Below are positions 28,618 to 39,919 of a stretch of DNA of 64,000 nucleotides, piece after piece. The notes under the pieces were generated by a model that did not search any database, was not told the origin of the DNA, and saw nothing but the letters and a program-made list of their open reading frames with translations. This DNA is from Agelaius tricolor (lineage: Eukaryota > Chordata > Aves > Passeriformes > Icteridae), in contig JALJCS010000016.1 of NCBI GenBank assembly GCA_023055355.1, forward strand, positions 992,001 to 1,056,000, written 5' to 3'. A program made the position numbers and the translations under genes. Numbering within the stretch: position 1 is the first letter of the stretch; every line of letters begins with the position of its first letter.

Positions 28618-28985
28618 CACATTCTGTGTCCCATGCCATGTTCTGTGTCCCATGCCATGTTCTGTGTCCGTGCTACGTTCCATGTCCTGTGTCACATTCC
28701 ATGTCCCGTGCCATGTTCTGCATCCCGTGCCGTGTTCTGCATCCCATGCCATGTTCTGTGTTCCATTCCATGTTCTTTGTCCCATGCCATGTTCTGTGTG
28801 CCATGCCATGTTCCATGTTTCATGCCACATTCTGTGTCCCATTCCATGCCCTTGTGTCCCGTGCCACGTTCTGTGTCCCAATCCAGGTTCTGTGTCCCGT
28901 GCCACGTTCCGTGTCCCGTGCCATGCTGTGTGTCCCATGCCATGTTGTGTGTCCCATGCCATGTCTTGTGTCCTGTGCCATCCCC
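28618..28985. repeat. 19-bp minisatellite
   Basis: About nineteen units of TGTGTCCCATGCCATGTTC with many point variants. Cys-rich open frames on both strands are due to the period. Confidence 0.93.
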
Positions 28986-29194
28986 AGCCCAGCAGCAAAG
29001 CAGAGCACACACCCAGCTGTGCCCAGGCACCTCCACACAATCTGCCCACCAGGGAATCCGGGATAACGGGATCCCCTTCCCACCCCTTCCATCCCCTCCC
29101 CTCCCTCCCCAGCCCCGTTTCCCGGGTGCCACCCCCGGCTTGGGGACAGATGGTGGCGGCTCTCGGGGACACCCTCAGCTGCCGCCGCCTCCGA

Positions 29195-29300
29195 GCGCGG
29201 ATTCTGCTGGCACCGCTCCCTTGGGCGGCTCTGCCTCTGCAGCGCAGCAGTTTTAATTACAGTAATTGAGCCATAATGAACGATTGTGCGGGGCCGCGGC
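29195..29300. promoter_or_regulatory. Candidate conserved block
   Basis: CAGTTTTAATTACAGTAATT followed by GAGCCATAATGAACGATTGT, embedded in CpG-rich sequence. Contains two homeodomain TAATTA/TAATT cores. Confidence 0.3.
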
Positions 29301-29554
29301 GCTTTGTTCGGGCTCCGGGGGTGGCATCGCCCCGGCCGCGCCTGCCCTCCCATCCTCTTCGTGCTCCTCTTCCCGGAGCTGGGGCTTCCCGGGATCCCGC
29401 TGGAAAACGGCAGGGACGGCTCAAAACCCCTTTGGCTTAATCCGAAACAAAAACAGAAAAATATCAACAAGCAGAGCCGAGGCGGAAAGCAAAACAGCCC
29501 GGCAGGGAAAATCCCAGCCCTGCTGGAAAAATCCGCCCTGGGGCTGGCACGGGG

Positions 29555-29815
29555 GGCTGGTGGCACTGGGGACAAGGGACAGGACATGGGGAACAGCTTC
29601 CCACTCCAGAGGGCAGGGATGGATGGGATTTTGAGAAAGAATTGTTCCCTGGGAGGGTGACGGGCTGGGATGGGATTCCCAGAGCAGCCGTGGCTGCCCC
29701 TGGATCCCTGGCAGTGCCCAAGGAACACCCTGGGACAGTGGGAGGTGCCCCTGCCATGGGCCTGGATGTCCCTCCATGTCCCTTCCAACCCAAACCATTC
29801 CAGGATTCCATGATC
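29555..29815 (+). mobile_element. CR1 LINE 3' tail, sense
   Basis: GACAAGGGACAGGACATGGG, AGAATTGTTCCCTGGGAGGG, CCTGGATCCCTGGCAGTGCC, CCAACCCAAACCATTCCAGG, ending ATTCCATGATCC. Confidence 0.93.
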
Positions 29816-31078
29816 CACTCACCAAAAACCCCCTTTTCCCTGGATTCCTGTCCCTGGCATTGCCACTCCTGTCCCCAGGGCTGTCCCCTGACATTCCAGG
29901 CTCCTGTCCCGTGGCCCACCCTGCTCAGGGTGTTTGGATTTGCCCTAAATCCTCTCCTCTGTCCCCACCGATGTGGGATGGGCCTCCCTCATCCTGCTGA
30001 GCCTGGAGCATCCCAGGTTTCTGCCTGGCATTGCCCATCCAGGGTTTGGGAATGCTGGGAGGATCAGGATGGATTTGGGGGCACCTCTGGGAGAGCCCTG
30101 AGAGAGCCCCAGGTGCAGCCTCGCTCTCACCCCTGGGATTTTGGGGTTTTTTGGCTTTTCTGGGCAACAATAAAAACTTTCATTGGAGCAGAACCTCGGC
30201 TGGCCAAGAGGAGCCTCGTTAATTCCAGGGAATTGTTTCATCTCGGCTCAACAGGAATAATGAATCTTTTTTTTTTTTTACTATTATTATTTTTTTTTTT
30301 TTTTACAAGATGAGTTGGTGAGCAGCCAACTTCCTCCGGGGGAATTCCTGGGGAGTGTTGATCCCAGCTGGAATTTACCTCAGGGCGGGAGGGGGGAAAA
30401 AAATATTTAAAAAAGGAGAAAAAGAGAGGGGAAAAAAAAAATAAAAAGAGAAGGTTTTAAAGGCTCAAATGCTGCTATTCATAACAACGTGTGATTGAGC
30501 TCAGCCTTTTCCTGACAGCTCCCAGATGGAGCCAAGGCTTTTCCACAACACCCTCACACAACACTTCCCTCCAGAGCCAGCTCCAGCCCCAAACAAAAAC
30601 TGGGAGCGCACAGAGGCCCCGTTGTCCTCGGGAAAGCCACGGAGCCCCAGAGGCTGCAGGGACCCCCCTGAGCTGGGAAACCCAGCCCAGTGCTGGGGGG
30701 GCCTCTGCACCAGGGTGTCCCCGGGGCTTTGGGGTGTCCCCAGGGCTTTGGGGTGTCCCCAGGGCTGAGAAGTTCAGTGTTAATCAAAAAGATAAAAAAC
30801 GGTGTTAAAGCGCTGCTGGGGCAGCTGGGCCTTAATGAGATCTGGGAGATTTTTTTGATTTAATAAAACTCTGTGCGTTTCCAGGCCGGGAGAGCACCCA
30901 GAGGGCTCCCGGCTGCAGGGGCTGGTGGCGCTTGGCTGGCACCGTGTCCCCTCTGCTTCCCCTGGCACGTGCAGGGACGGACATGGAATATTCCAGCAAA
31001 GGGCCAGGACCCAAGGGAGCAGCAGATCCATGGGTTTGGGGAGGCTGGGAATGCAGGCTGGAAGGGCAGAGCTTCCCG
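29816..31078. other. Intergenic with A/T runs and a short GGGTGTCCCC repeat
   Basis: Unique-looking DNA with T/A-rich tracts at 30268-30305 and 30400-30450. A 20-bp tandem (GGGCTTTGGGGTGTCCCCA) lies at 30720-30770. No gene seen. Confidence 0.5.
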
Positions 31079-31612
31079 GCACGGCATTCCCGGCACAGCA
31101 TTCCCAGTATGGCATTCCCAGTATGGCATTCCTGGCACGGCATTCCCAGCACAGAATTCCCAGTATGGAATTCCCAGTATGGCATTCCCAGCACGGCATT
31201 CCCGGCACGGCATTCCCAGTATGGCATTCCTGGTATGGCATTCCCAGCACGGCATTCCCGGCACGGCATTCCCAGTATGGCATTCCTGGTATGGCATTCC
31301 CAGCACAGAATTCCCTGCTCGGCATTCCCGGTATGGCATTCCCGATATGGCATTCCCGGTATGGCATTCCTGGCACGGCATTCCCGGTACGGCATTCCTG
31401 GCACAGAATTCCCGGTATGGCATTCCCGGCATGGCATTCCCAGCACGGCATTCCCAGCATGGCATTCCTGGTATGGCATTCCCAGCACGGCATTCCCAGC
31501 ACGACATTCCCAGTATGGCATTCCCGGTACGGCATTCCTGGCACAGAATTCCTGGTATGGCATTCCCGGCACGGAATTCCCGGTCCGGCATTCCTGGTGC
31601 GGAATTCCCGGC
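31079..31612. repeat. 14-bp minisatellite, GGCATTCCCAGCAC family
   Basis: About 38 units alternating GGCATTCCC(A/G)GTAT and GGCATTCC(C/T)GGCAC, some with GAATTC in place of GCATTC. A 14-bp period gives a 14-residue protein repeat in all frames of both strands, none credible as a gene. Confidence 0.95.
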
Positions 31613-32764
31613 GGGATTGGGAGCACAGGGCAGGGTTTGGGGACAATCCCTGGAGCGGATCCCCGGCAGCCCAGGGACCTCCCCTGTTTACATCACTTGT
31701 GGGAAGATTTCACTGTGAGCATCTGATGTGAAAAGCTGCGATAAATTATGTATTTTTGAATAAAGGAATAAAATAAGAAATAAATAAGAAATAAAATGCT
31801 GTGAGGTTCAGAGTAAAAACCTGTAGGTTTGGCCATTAAAAAAACCAAAACAAACAAACAAAAAAACACCAATAAACCAAAACCCCCCCAAAAAACACAA
31901 AAAAAAAACCCGACTAAATAACTATTTAGTGCAATAGAACGCCCTCCCTGCGCTCTCCGGCCCTCCCTGAATCCGCTGCTCTCCCCTCCCCTTTCCCAAG
32001 GCTTCACCCCCGGATCCTCCCTCTGGAAGGCGGCGGCTCTGGCACACACTCCCCGGACCACCCTGGGAAGCAAATCCCGGTAATTTATGGGGAGGCTCAG
32101 CTGGAGCCTGGGTTGGTTTGGTTTTTTGTTGGTTTCTTTTTTTTACCTTCCCCCTCTTTTCCTTTCTGTCCCGACCATAAATTTTTCATGGAATTTACGG
32201 AGCACCAGCAAATCGCCAGGGAAGCTGGTGGCACCAGGGACGCTCCTGGAACCTCGCTGGGACTCGGAATCCAAGGATGTCCCCGGAGGTGCAGCAGGGG
32301 ACAGCAGCAATCCCCTGGGAATTCTCCTGGAGCTGGGAATGCAGCATCCCCCTGCCTCACCAGGGGCACATCAGGAGTGTCCGGGAGGACACAGGATCCC
32401 ACAGCCAGCCCAGGTTTGGGGACACACGGAGACAGAGCAGCTCCAGGCTGGGACGAGCCAGGCCCTGCCTGTCCCCATCCTAAACATCCCCAAATCCCCA
32501 TTTCCCAGATCCTCCTGACCCGGGAAAAAGAACGGAGCAGAGAGAAAAAAAAAAAAAACAAACAAAAAAAACAACAAAACAACCAAAAGCCCACCCCAAA
32601 TCTTATTTTTGATTCGGGGAAATGAAGGGGAGAGCTCGGGGCTCTGCCCTGCCTGCCTGGCTGGCTCAGCCCGTGCTCCAGGAGCCAGGGATGCTCCATT
32701 TCCAGCTGGGTGTGGCAGCTGGGATTGCCCGGGGGGATGGGGCTGGAGAGCAGGGACAGCGCCC
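31613..32764. other. Intergenic with A-rich tracts
   Basis: A-rich segments at 31740-31925 (ATAAAATAAGAAATAAATAA) and 32545-32592. The remainder is unremarkable GC-rich sequence. Confidence 0.5.
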
Positions 32765-33270
32765 GGGGTGCACCCCCTGAGGCCGAGGGGATGCCAGGAT
32801 TGCCAGGGAGGCGGCCAGGGCTGCTGGGGAAGGTGCCAGGGGCGCTGGGAGGATGCTGGAGCAGCTGGGGAAGATGCTGGGATACCTGGAGGAGGCGCCA
32901 GGGCACCCAGGGAGTGTCGGGGGACAGGGTCAGGGCACCTGGAGGGGATGCCAGGGTACCAGGGCAGGCGCTGGGGCTGCAGGGGAGGATGCCAGGGCTT
33001 GAGAGGATGCCAGGGGAGGATGCCAGGGCTGCCAGGAGGGTGCTGGGCTGCCTGGAGGAGATGCTGGGGCTGCTGAAGAGGATTTGGAGTACGCAGGGAA
33101 GGCGCTGGCAGCGCTGGGGCGGATGCTGGGGTACCCAGGGAAGGTCTGGGGAGGATGCTGAGGTACCCGGGGCAGATCCGGGGCCGGTGCCAGGATTTTT
33201 TGGGGCTGCTGGGCCGGCTGCCGGGGCTCCAGGAACGCTGCCAGCTCCGGCGGGGAGGATGCCGGGGCTG
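32765..33270. repeat. GGGGATGCCAGGGCTGC minisatellite
   Basis: Irregular units of 15-30 bp with GATGCC(A/G)GGG(C/A)T and GGAGGATGCTGGGGCTGC. Produces a long minus-strand open frame that is an artefact. Confidence 0.85.
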
Positions 33271-33284
33271 CGGCTCGGAGCCAT

Positions 33285-33720
33285 CCATTGTGGCTGCCGA
33301 AATGTTTCGGAATCAGCCGTTTAATGAGAACAAAAGAAATTAATTGGTGGTTTAGGCCTAATGAGACCGCTGTGCAAATTAACAGCCCTCATCAGCAGAA
33401 ACAAACAGACTCCTTAAACGAATCGCGGCCCTTCCCGAGGGGCGGGGGGGGCTCGGCGGCACCATCTGCGCGGGCAGAGCCCCCGGCCCCCGGGCAGCGG
33501 CGATCGCGGCGCTTTCAGGCGGGCGCAGCTTGACACCGGCAGCTCGGAGCGGGATAAAGGCGAGGCCCCGGGATTTGCATCTGAAAGGGGCGAGACGCGG
33601 CCCCGGGCTCGCGTTTAGCCCCCATTGAGGCCGCACAAAGGGGGCCCCCCCCGGGCCGGCTGCCGGACCCCGCGGATCCTCACACTGCCCGTTTGTTCCC
33701 GCTGTTTACTTAAGACGTTC
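33285..33720. promoter_or_regulatory. Candidate conserved block with CpG island
   Basis: The left part (33285-33420) is AT-richer with GAAATTAATTGGTGG and GCAAATTAACAGCC. From 33420 to about 33690 it becomes strongly CpG-rich (ATCGCGGC, GCGATCGCGGCGC, GACGCGGCC). A perfect octamer ATTTGCAT is at 33573-33580. It could be an enhancer-type CpG island or a non-coding RNA promoter. Confidence 0.5.
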
Positions 33721-34460
33721 CTCAATTCCCAGCGAGGATTTGGATTTCGGGGCTTGGTTTACTTTCTGCCGGCAGGAGAAAAAAAAAAAAAAAAAAGAAG
33801 AGGAGGAGGAGGAGGGGAGGAAAAAAAAAATATCTGTCTGATCTTTAATAATCAAAGTAATTAGAATAATCCTTTCAGGGCTGAATGGGGGATTATTTCT
33901 TCGTGTCATTTTAGTTTCATCCTCATTTTGGGCTCCTAAAACGTGGAAAAAGCACTTCAAAAGCCCCACTGTAGTCGCGGGCCCTCTCGACGCTCCTGGA
34001 AATTCCCACCCAGGCGCCCGCCGAGCCCCCGTTCTCAGGGAAAAGCGCCTGTTTGGCTGCAGCCGATTTATTTATTTCGGGCCTGGTCAAATAAACAGCG
34101 GGGCCGGCGAGATTTGGGGCTCGTTTGTTGTTTGGCTGTCTCGGGCAGATAAGGAAGCCTTTGATGGAGAGCAGGGACTTTGTGTGTCTAATCTGAGCCC
34201 GGCAGCGCCGCTGAAACGCGGCCGAGCCTGCGGGGAGCAGTAATTACATCGGGGGATTAAAAGGTCCGAAACCTCACCTATATTTCACTTTTGTAAACCA
34301 GCGAGGAACAAAGAATCCTTGGCTCGCCCCGAGGAAAGAATAATTGACACAATTCGCAGGCTCGGGATGATTATAATGTAAATAAACGCGGCGAGGAGGA
34401 GGAGGAGGAGGAGGAGGAGGAGGACGGGGCTCGTTTAGCCCTGGAAGTTTTCAGCTGGGT
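33721..34460. promoter_or_regulatory. Candidate conserved block with TCF/SOX-type motifs
   Basis: Repeat-poor block with TCTTTAATAATCAAAGTAAT, CCTTTGATG (34158-34166), GTAATTACATCGG, GAACAAAGAATCC and AATAATTGACACAATTC. Ends in a (GAG)n tract at about 34392-34433. An A/GA-rich tract interrupts it at 33780-33830. Confidence 0.45.
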
Positions 34461-34931
34461 TTTAACGAGGGGATAAACACGGCTTCAAAAAACAGCGCTA
34501 AGAAAAGCCCCCAAATCCCTGCTTTTTTACCCCATTTTCCGCTCGGGGTGCAGCAGGGGGAAGGATCCCACGGGGAGCATCGCCCGTGGTCCTGCCGGGA
34601 GGGAAATGGCCGGGAATGGCGGCAGGCAGCGAGCAGCAGGTCCCCGGCGCTGTGAAGGATGGTTAAAGTCATGGAATTCGGGAATTGCTCCTCCAGGGAA
34701 AGGCCTCCGAGAGCCCCGGTTCCAACCGTTCCCGCAGCACTGCCAAGGCACGTCCCCAAGTGCCACATCCACGGGGCTGCTGCTGGAATTAGACAGCAAC
34801 AGGGCCGGGAAAACCCCTAAAATAGAAATATTAATTATAAAACAAATAACTTTTTTTTTTATTTTTTGGGCCAGCTTGGCTTCTGATTTCAGGTAAGAAA
34901 AGGGAGCAAGCTGCCATTGGAAGCTGAAAGG
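34461..34931. other. Intergenic, nothing recognised
   Basis: Mixed sequence with one AT-rich patch at 34818-34865 (AATATTAATTATAAAAC). No array or CR1 copy. Confidence 0.45.
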
Positions 34932-35222
34932 CAGGAAGGGTTTAAGGAGTGCAGGGATGATCCCAAATCCAACCCAGGACGGGTTTAAGGGGTGCAGGGA
35001 TGATCCCAAATCCAACCCAGGACAGGTTTAAGGAGTGCAGGGATGATCCCAAATCCAACCCGGGAAGGGTTTAAGGAGTGCAGGGATGATCCCAAATCCA
35101 ACCCGGGAAGGGTTTAAGGAGTGCAGGGATGATCCCAAATACATCCCAGGAAGTTTTTAAGGGGTGCAGGGATGATCCCAAATCCAACCCAGGAAGTTTT
35201 TAAGGAGTGCAGGGTTGATCCT
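34932..35222. repeat. 43-bp minisatellite
   Basis: Seven units of AAGGGTTTAAGGAGTGCAGG followed by GATGATCCCAAATCCAACCC and GGG. Very uniform, so recent. Confidence 0.95.
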
Positions 35223-35459
35223 GACTCCTCTGGGTTCTCAGAGCCCGGGATGAACTTCCCAGGCTCTGATCTCCCTCCATGGAGCTCGGGCTCTTTCCCC
35301 ATGGAAAATCCGGGCTGGAAAAGCAGGGGGGTGTGAGGAGCCGGGTGTTTCTCCCGGGTTTTTCCAGGCACGGGGACACACTCCGGGTTCGGGGCTTGGA
35401 ACGATCCCCAATTATCAGAGGGAAAAGGGCAGGAACGGGAGATGGAGGCGGGAGCCGGG

Positions 35460-35740
35460 CGCGGGGGCTAAATGCCGGCCATAAATGCATTCCCATTAGG
35501 AAGTCAATACCCGGCTGGCAGCTCCTGTCTGTGCCGATCCCTCATTAGACAAAGCCTTGACCTTGACCTCATTGTCCCGTTCGCCGGGAGCCAGAATCCC
35601 GGGACAACTCGTATTGGCGCGCTAATCCATAAATATTGATTCATTGTTTGCAGTGTAATTTAAATGTCAGTTAGAAGCCCGGGGCAGATAAAGATCTGTA
35701 TCAACAATAAACTGGAGAGGCCATAAATCCCTCGGGCTTC
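35460..35740. promoter_or_regulatory. Candidate enhancer with nuclear-receptor direct repeat
   Basis: Repeat-free block with CATTAGGAAGTCAATACC, TAATCCATAAATATTGATTC, ATTTAAATGTCAGTTAG, GCAGATAAAGATCTG. TGACCTTGACCT at 35558-35569 is two TGACCT half-sites with no spacer and includes the TCAAGGTCA ERR/SF-1-type site on the minus strand. Confidence 0.5.
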
Positions 35741-35929
35741 CAATGGAGCGGCAGCGCCGGCGGCCCGCGAAGGGAAAAGCAAAAACAAAGGGAAAAGCCT
35801 CCCCAAAGCCCCGTTTCCTGCGGGTCGGAAGGAGGGAGGAGATCGATTATCCGGGGGCAGCCCCGAGCTGGGTGGCCCCGGGACAGCGGCGGCTCCGTGG
35901 CCACTCCCGGTGTCCGAGGGGAGGTTCCA

Positions 35930-36065
35930 GAGCCCGAATTCTGCTGGGCCCGAATTCTGCTGGGCCCGAATTCAGCTGAGCCCTTGTCACTCCCCCTCTT
36001 CCCCCTCTTCCCCCTCTTCCCCCTCTTCCCCCTCTTCCCCCTCTTCCCCCTCTTCCCCCTCCTCC
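35930..36065. repeat. Two adjacent short arrays
   Basis: Three copies of GGGCCCGAATTCTGCT (16 bp), then eight copies of the 9-mer CCCCCTCTT (35988-36061), a homopyrimidine tract able to form triplex DNA. Confidence 0.92.
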
Positions 36066-36450
36066 TCATCCTCCTCCAAGTCCTTCTTCTCCCACAAACG
36101 CCCTAAATTCCATTTATTTTCTGTCCCCTCTCAGGAGGAGGGGGACAAACCTCCACCCATGATTTGGGGTCAGCCCCAAGCCCGGAGAACCCCGAGGTTT
36201 TGCCAGCAGTGCAGTTTTTGGGGTTATTTTCCCTTTCAGTAGCAAGCACTGGGATGTTTTTTCTTCTCCCGTATCTCCTGGAAGCAGCCCCGCAGCTCGT
36301 TGTGTATTGAGCTCTATCGGTGACTTTAAAGGGAATCTTTTCCATCAGATTTGCAGCGGGATAATCTCCTTACTCTGCTTGACAGCAGGAAAAACCACAG
36401 CTCAGAGACTCCGCCGCTGCTGTGGAATACGGGGCCAAAAATTGACATTT
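36066..36450. other. Intergenic, nothing recognised
   Basis: Unique-looking sequence; no exon, array or CR1 seen. Confidence 0.45.
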
Positions 36451-36524
36451 TTCCAGGGCTGGAGGGGAAAATCCTGGAGATTGGAGGGAATGGTGGGGCC
36501 AGGGGTTTATTCCCACCTTCCCGA

Positions 36525-36655
36525 GGGAGGGGATAGCCGGGATATTGGGAAGGAATCCTTCCCTGGGAGGGGCTGGGATGGAATTCCCAGAGAAACCGTG
36601 TCTGCTCCATCCCTGGGATGGTGGGAGGTGTCCCTGCGTCCATGGGCAGATTCCA
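36525..36655 (+). mobile_element. Diverged CR1 fragment, sense
   Basis: GGGATATTGGGAAGGAATCC, TTCCCTGGGAGGGGCTGGGA, GAATTCCCAGAGAAACCGTG, GGAGGTGTCCCTGC follow CR1 order. Confidence 0.7.
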
Positions 36656-37679
36656 GACACATTTTATGGGAAATCTGAAAGAATTTGGGTCCTGGCAGGG
36701 CAAAACCAGCCCCAAGTCGAACCCCAACTCCGTGTGAGTGCTTTGGTGGGATCAGGGAATCCAGGAGGGGTTTGCTGATCCCGTTGGGGTTTGGAATCCC
36801 AAAATTGCTCCGAGCACCCGGGGAGAGGCCTGGCTGGTGGGAATTCCCCCTCTGGAGTGGCCACAGGAAAAGTTTCCAGTTCCCAAAGTTTTAACCCTGA
36901 TTCCCAGGGGAAAATCAGATTTGGGCAGGAATTTGTGTCTCGTGATTTCATTTAATCCTCACAGGATTAAAGTTATCTCAGGGTCCTCAGGATCTGCTAT
37001 TCCCCCTTCCAGCAAATCCCAGCCCTGGAATTAAATCCCCTTCCTGCCCTATCCCATCACCAGGGCAGGATGAGGAGGGTGCAGCTCCAGCCCTGCTGGA
37101 TCCTCCCAAACCCCCTGGAGCAGAGGGAATCCCTAGGATTCGAGCCCTTTCCTTGCTTTCTGGCCTATCCCAAATCCATTGGGAATCTCACCCCCTCCTG
37201 AAGGACATTCCCAAGGATGTGCTCGGCTCCCTGTGCCTTCCATGATGGATCAATCCCAAAATTCCCTCGGAGCAGGGAAGCCAGGCAGGGCTCTTTGTCC
37301 ATTAGTGGAGCATTCCCAAGGCCTCAAGGCTCCCTGCTGGATGTGTCCCTGTAATTGTGGAGAAAACTCCTCCTTTGTAACGATCGGATCCAGATCAATC
37401 CATGACCTATTTTCCAATCAGCCCTCCACAAAAAAAAGCCAAAAAAAAAAAAAAAAAAAAAAAAAACCAACAAAAAACCACCCCAAACCAAATCCACAAA
37501 AACACTTTAAAAATGATTTGTTGTGATCGCCCAGCTCCCCCAAATCCCCCCAAGTATTCCAATCCCTCCTTCCCAATCCTTTATCCCTTAAGGTTCTTTC
37601 TGTTTCCATGACCAGGATTCCCAGTCCCGGATCAGCCAGGGGGGGAATTCCAGCGCCGCCGTTCCCAAAGCCCCCCCTG
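36656..37679. other. Intergenic with poly-A tract
   Basis: Unique-looking sequence with an A run at 37431-37466. No gene or repeat family recognised. Confidence 0.45.
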
Positions 37680-37689
37680 GTTAAGCCGT

Positions 37690-38060
37690 GTGGGATTACA
37701 GCCCTGTAATCTTTGGGAACACATGTTGGGAAGGATAAAAGCAATTTTGTTGGGAAAACCGAAGGCCACGTTCAGCCGGAATCAGCTCCGGCTGCACGGA
37801 GCTCTCACCCCTCGCAGGCCCCGTGGGAGGAGGGAATTAAGGGAAATAAAACCCAAAAAAAAGCTGAATTTTGGCTGTTTTCCTCCGGATTGGTCCAATT
37901 TGCTGATGTGTGCCCGGGCAATAACTCCAGCCTGGGGTTTTCTCGGGCTCGGAGCTAATCTGGATGTAATTCCCGAGCCCCTGGCGAGGCCCAGCCGGGG
38001 ATTAGGGGTTATATAAATGTAATTTCCTAATTAATCAGCGCGGGGCCAGCCCCACACGGG
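37690..38060. promoter_or_regulatory. Candidate conserved block
   Basis: Contains GGATTGGTCCAATTTGCTG (CCAAT box in both orientations, 37888-37906), GCTAATCTGGATGTAATTCC, TATATAAATGTAATTTCC and TAATTAATCAGCGC. Repeat-free. Confidence 0.4.
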
Positions 38061-38339
38061 GTTTGTCACCAGCGGCAGCACCCGGAGCTCGGCGGGAGCC
38101 AGGGAGGGGTTACATAACCGGGAAAGATCCGGAAAATCCACGGCCCTTCCCACTGCTCCAAACCCCCAAAGCGACACCAGAGAAACCCCAAACGGATCAG
38201 GATGCCCCAAATTACCGGGATTTGAGCCTTTCCTGGAGATCCCAACATCTGAAAGAAGGAGGATTTTGTTTTCTTTCCCAATATCCCATGGAAAAACTCA
38301 TTCCACTGGCTCCCGGAAAATAAACCGGAGCGTTCCTTG

Positions 38340-38520
38340 GCTGCCCTATTTTTCCAGGTGTGTTCCACCAGCACTAATGAACTAATTAACTCTCAGGTAG
38401 ATTGGAGCACTCCAGCCTGCAAATGCCAAAACAAATCCTGCCATAATTCCCAGGAATCCTTTTCATTAGCAGCTGCCTAATTATCCCATTAATAGCACAT
38501 CCCGGGAGACGGCGTTCGCT
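38340..38520. promoter_or_regulatory. Candidate conserved block
   Basis: CACTAATGAACTAATTAACT, CATTAGCAGCTGCCTAATTA and CCCATTAATAGCAC: dense homeodomain-type cores around an E-box CAGCTG. Confidence 0.4.
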
Positions 38521-38754
38521 TGGCAGGCAAATATTTGGGATGAAATGAGCAAACACGGAGACAAACAGCTCTGTTTACCCAGGGATCTGGGAATGCCAAA
38601 GGGGTCAATTCCCAGAAAAAAAAATGGTCATCCATGGAAAAACCAATGTTTGGTCCGGGGGGGCACGAGGACAAAGAGGGGGCACAGCTGGGCAGGGGCT
38701 CCCGTGCTGGTGTCCCTTGGGGAAGGGATGTGATTCCCAGAAAATGGGGGGTGG

Positions 38755-39298
38755 GAAAGCAAGGATGATGTCATGGCAGGATGGTGATGTCACAGATAGA
38801 TGACGTCACAGAGGGATGATGTCATGGTGGGGAGATTACATCATGGCGGGAGGGTGATGTGGTTGCACTAAGATGGTGCTGTAGTGGGATGATGTCATGG
38901 CGGGAGGATGATGTCATGGTGGGGGATGATGTCATGATGGAATGATGACATCACAGCTGGGCGGTGGTGGGAGATGATGTCATGGTACAAGGATGTTGTT
39001 GGGATGATGCCACAGCAGGAAGATGATTTCATGGCAGGATGATGGTGATGATGTCATGGCAGGGTTATGATGACGTCACAGCAAGAGGATGATGACAATG
39101 ATGATAATGATGATAATGATGTCACAGCATGATGATGACGATAATGATGATGATGTCACAGCAGGATGATGATGATGATTACAATGATGACAATGATGAT
39201 GATGTCACCGCAGGATGATGATGATGATGATTACAATGATGACAATGATGATGATGTCACCGCAGGATGGTGATGACATCATGGCAGGAGGATGACGT
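38755..39298. repeat. GATGATGTCA array with CRE-like sites
   Basis: Degenerate units of GGATGATGTCATGGCAG, later pure (GATGAT/AATGAT)n. Two units hold the palindrome TGACGTCA (38801-38808 and 39071-39078); most have TGATGTCA. Confidence 0.9.
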
Positions 39299-39664
39299 TC
39301 GTTCCTGGGATAACAAAGCAGGAATGTCGCCTCAGCTCGGGACCCTCGGAGGAGGAGAGGAACAGGCAGCACCTCGGGAATTCCCGTGATCCCAGCGGGC
39401 ACAGAGAGGAAATCCCGCACTTCCCATTCCCACACTTCCCATTCCCAGCCCCTTCCCGGCGGGCCGAGGGTGCCGGGACCCCGCCGGGAGGGAGAATGAG
39501 GCCGTGCCTGGGAAAGCAAAGGTTAATCGGAGCTTTGCCAGGCTGGCCTTGAATGAGCCGAGCCTAAAATGCAGCCGGAGCACAAAGGGGCTTTGAGCCC
39601 ATTGTGAGCCCGGGCTGGGACCACACAGGGGACGGCGACAGCGGGGACGGGACTGGCCCGGTGG

Positions 39665-39912
39665 TGAGCTCCTCCTTCCCTCCTTCCCTCCTTCCCTCCC
39701 TCCTTCCCTCCCTTGGAGCTCCTGGAATCCCTGCCCAGAGCATCCCCTGGATTTCCTGGAGCCTCCGGGCAGAGCATCCCCTGGAGTCCCTGTTTCTCCT
39801 GGAGGCCCTTCCAAGAGCATTCCCTGGAGTTCCTGGATCTCCAGCCAGAGCTTTCCCTGGCGCCTCTGCCCAGAGCATCCTCTGGAGCTTCTGGATCCCA
39901 TCCCACCCCATC
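39665..39912. repeat. TTCCCTCC tract and adjoining 36-40-bp array
   Basis: A (CTTCCCTC)n run at 39668-39715, then units with CAGAGCATCCCCTGGAGTCC and TCCTGGA. Confidence 0.85.
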
Positions 39913-39919
39913 CCAGCCC

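Noticed and set aside
28490..29269. Cys-rich open frames on both strands
   Set aside because: They translate the 19-bp TGTGTCCCATGCCATGTTC array.
30780..31646. Long overlapping open frames on both strands (260-290 codons)
   Set aside because: Produced by the 14-bp period of the array at 31079-31612, which cannot generate stops in any frame.
32097..33284. 395-codon minus-strand open frame rich in Pro and Ser
   Set aside because: Spans a GGGGATGCC minisatellite and low-complexity A tracts; low stop density explains it.
34551..34566. Possible CTCF-like GCAGCAGGGGGAAG
   Set aside because: Lacks the GGGGGCGC end of the core; far weaker than the 63769 site.
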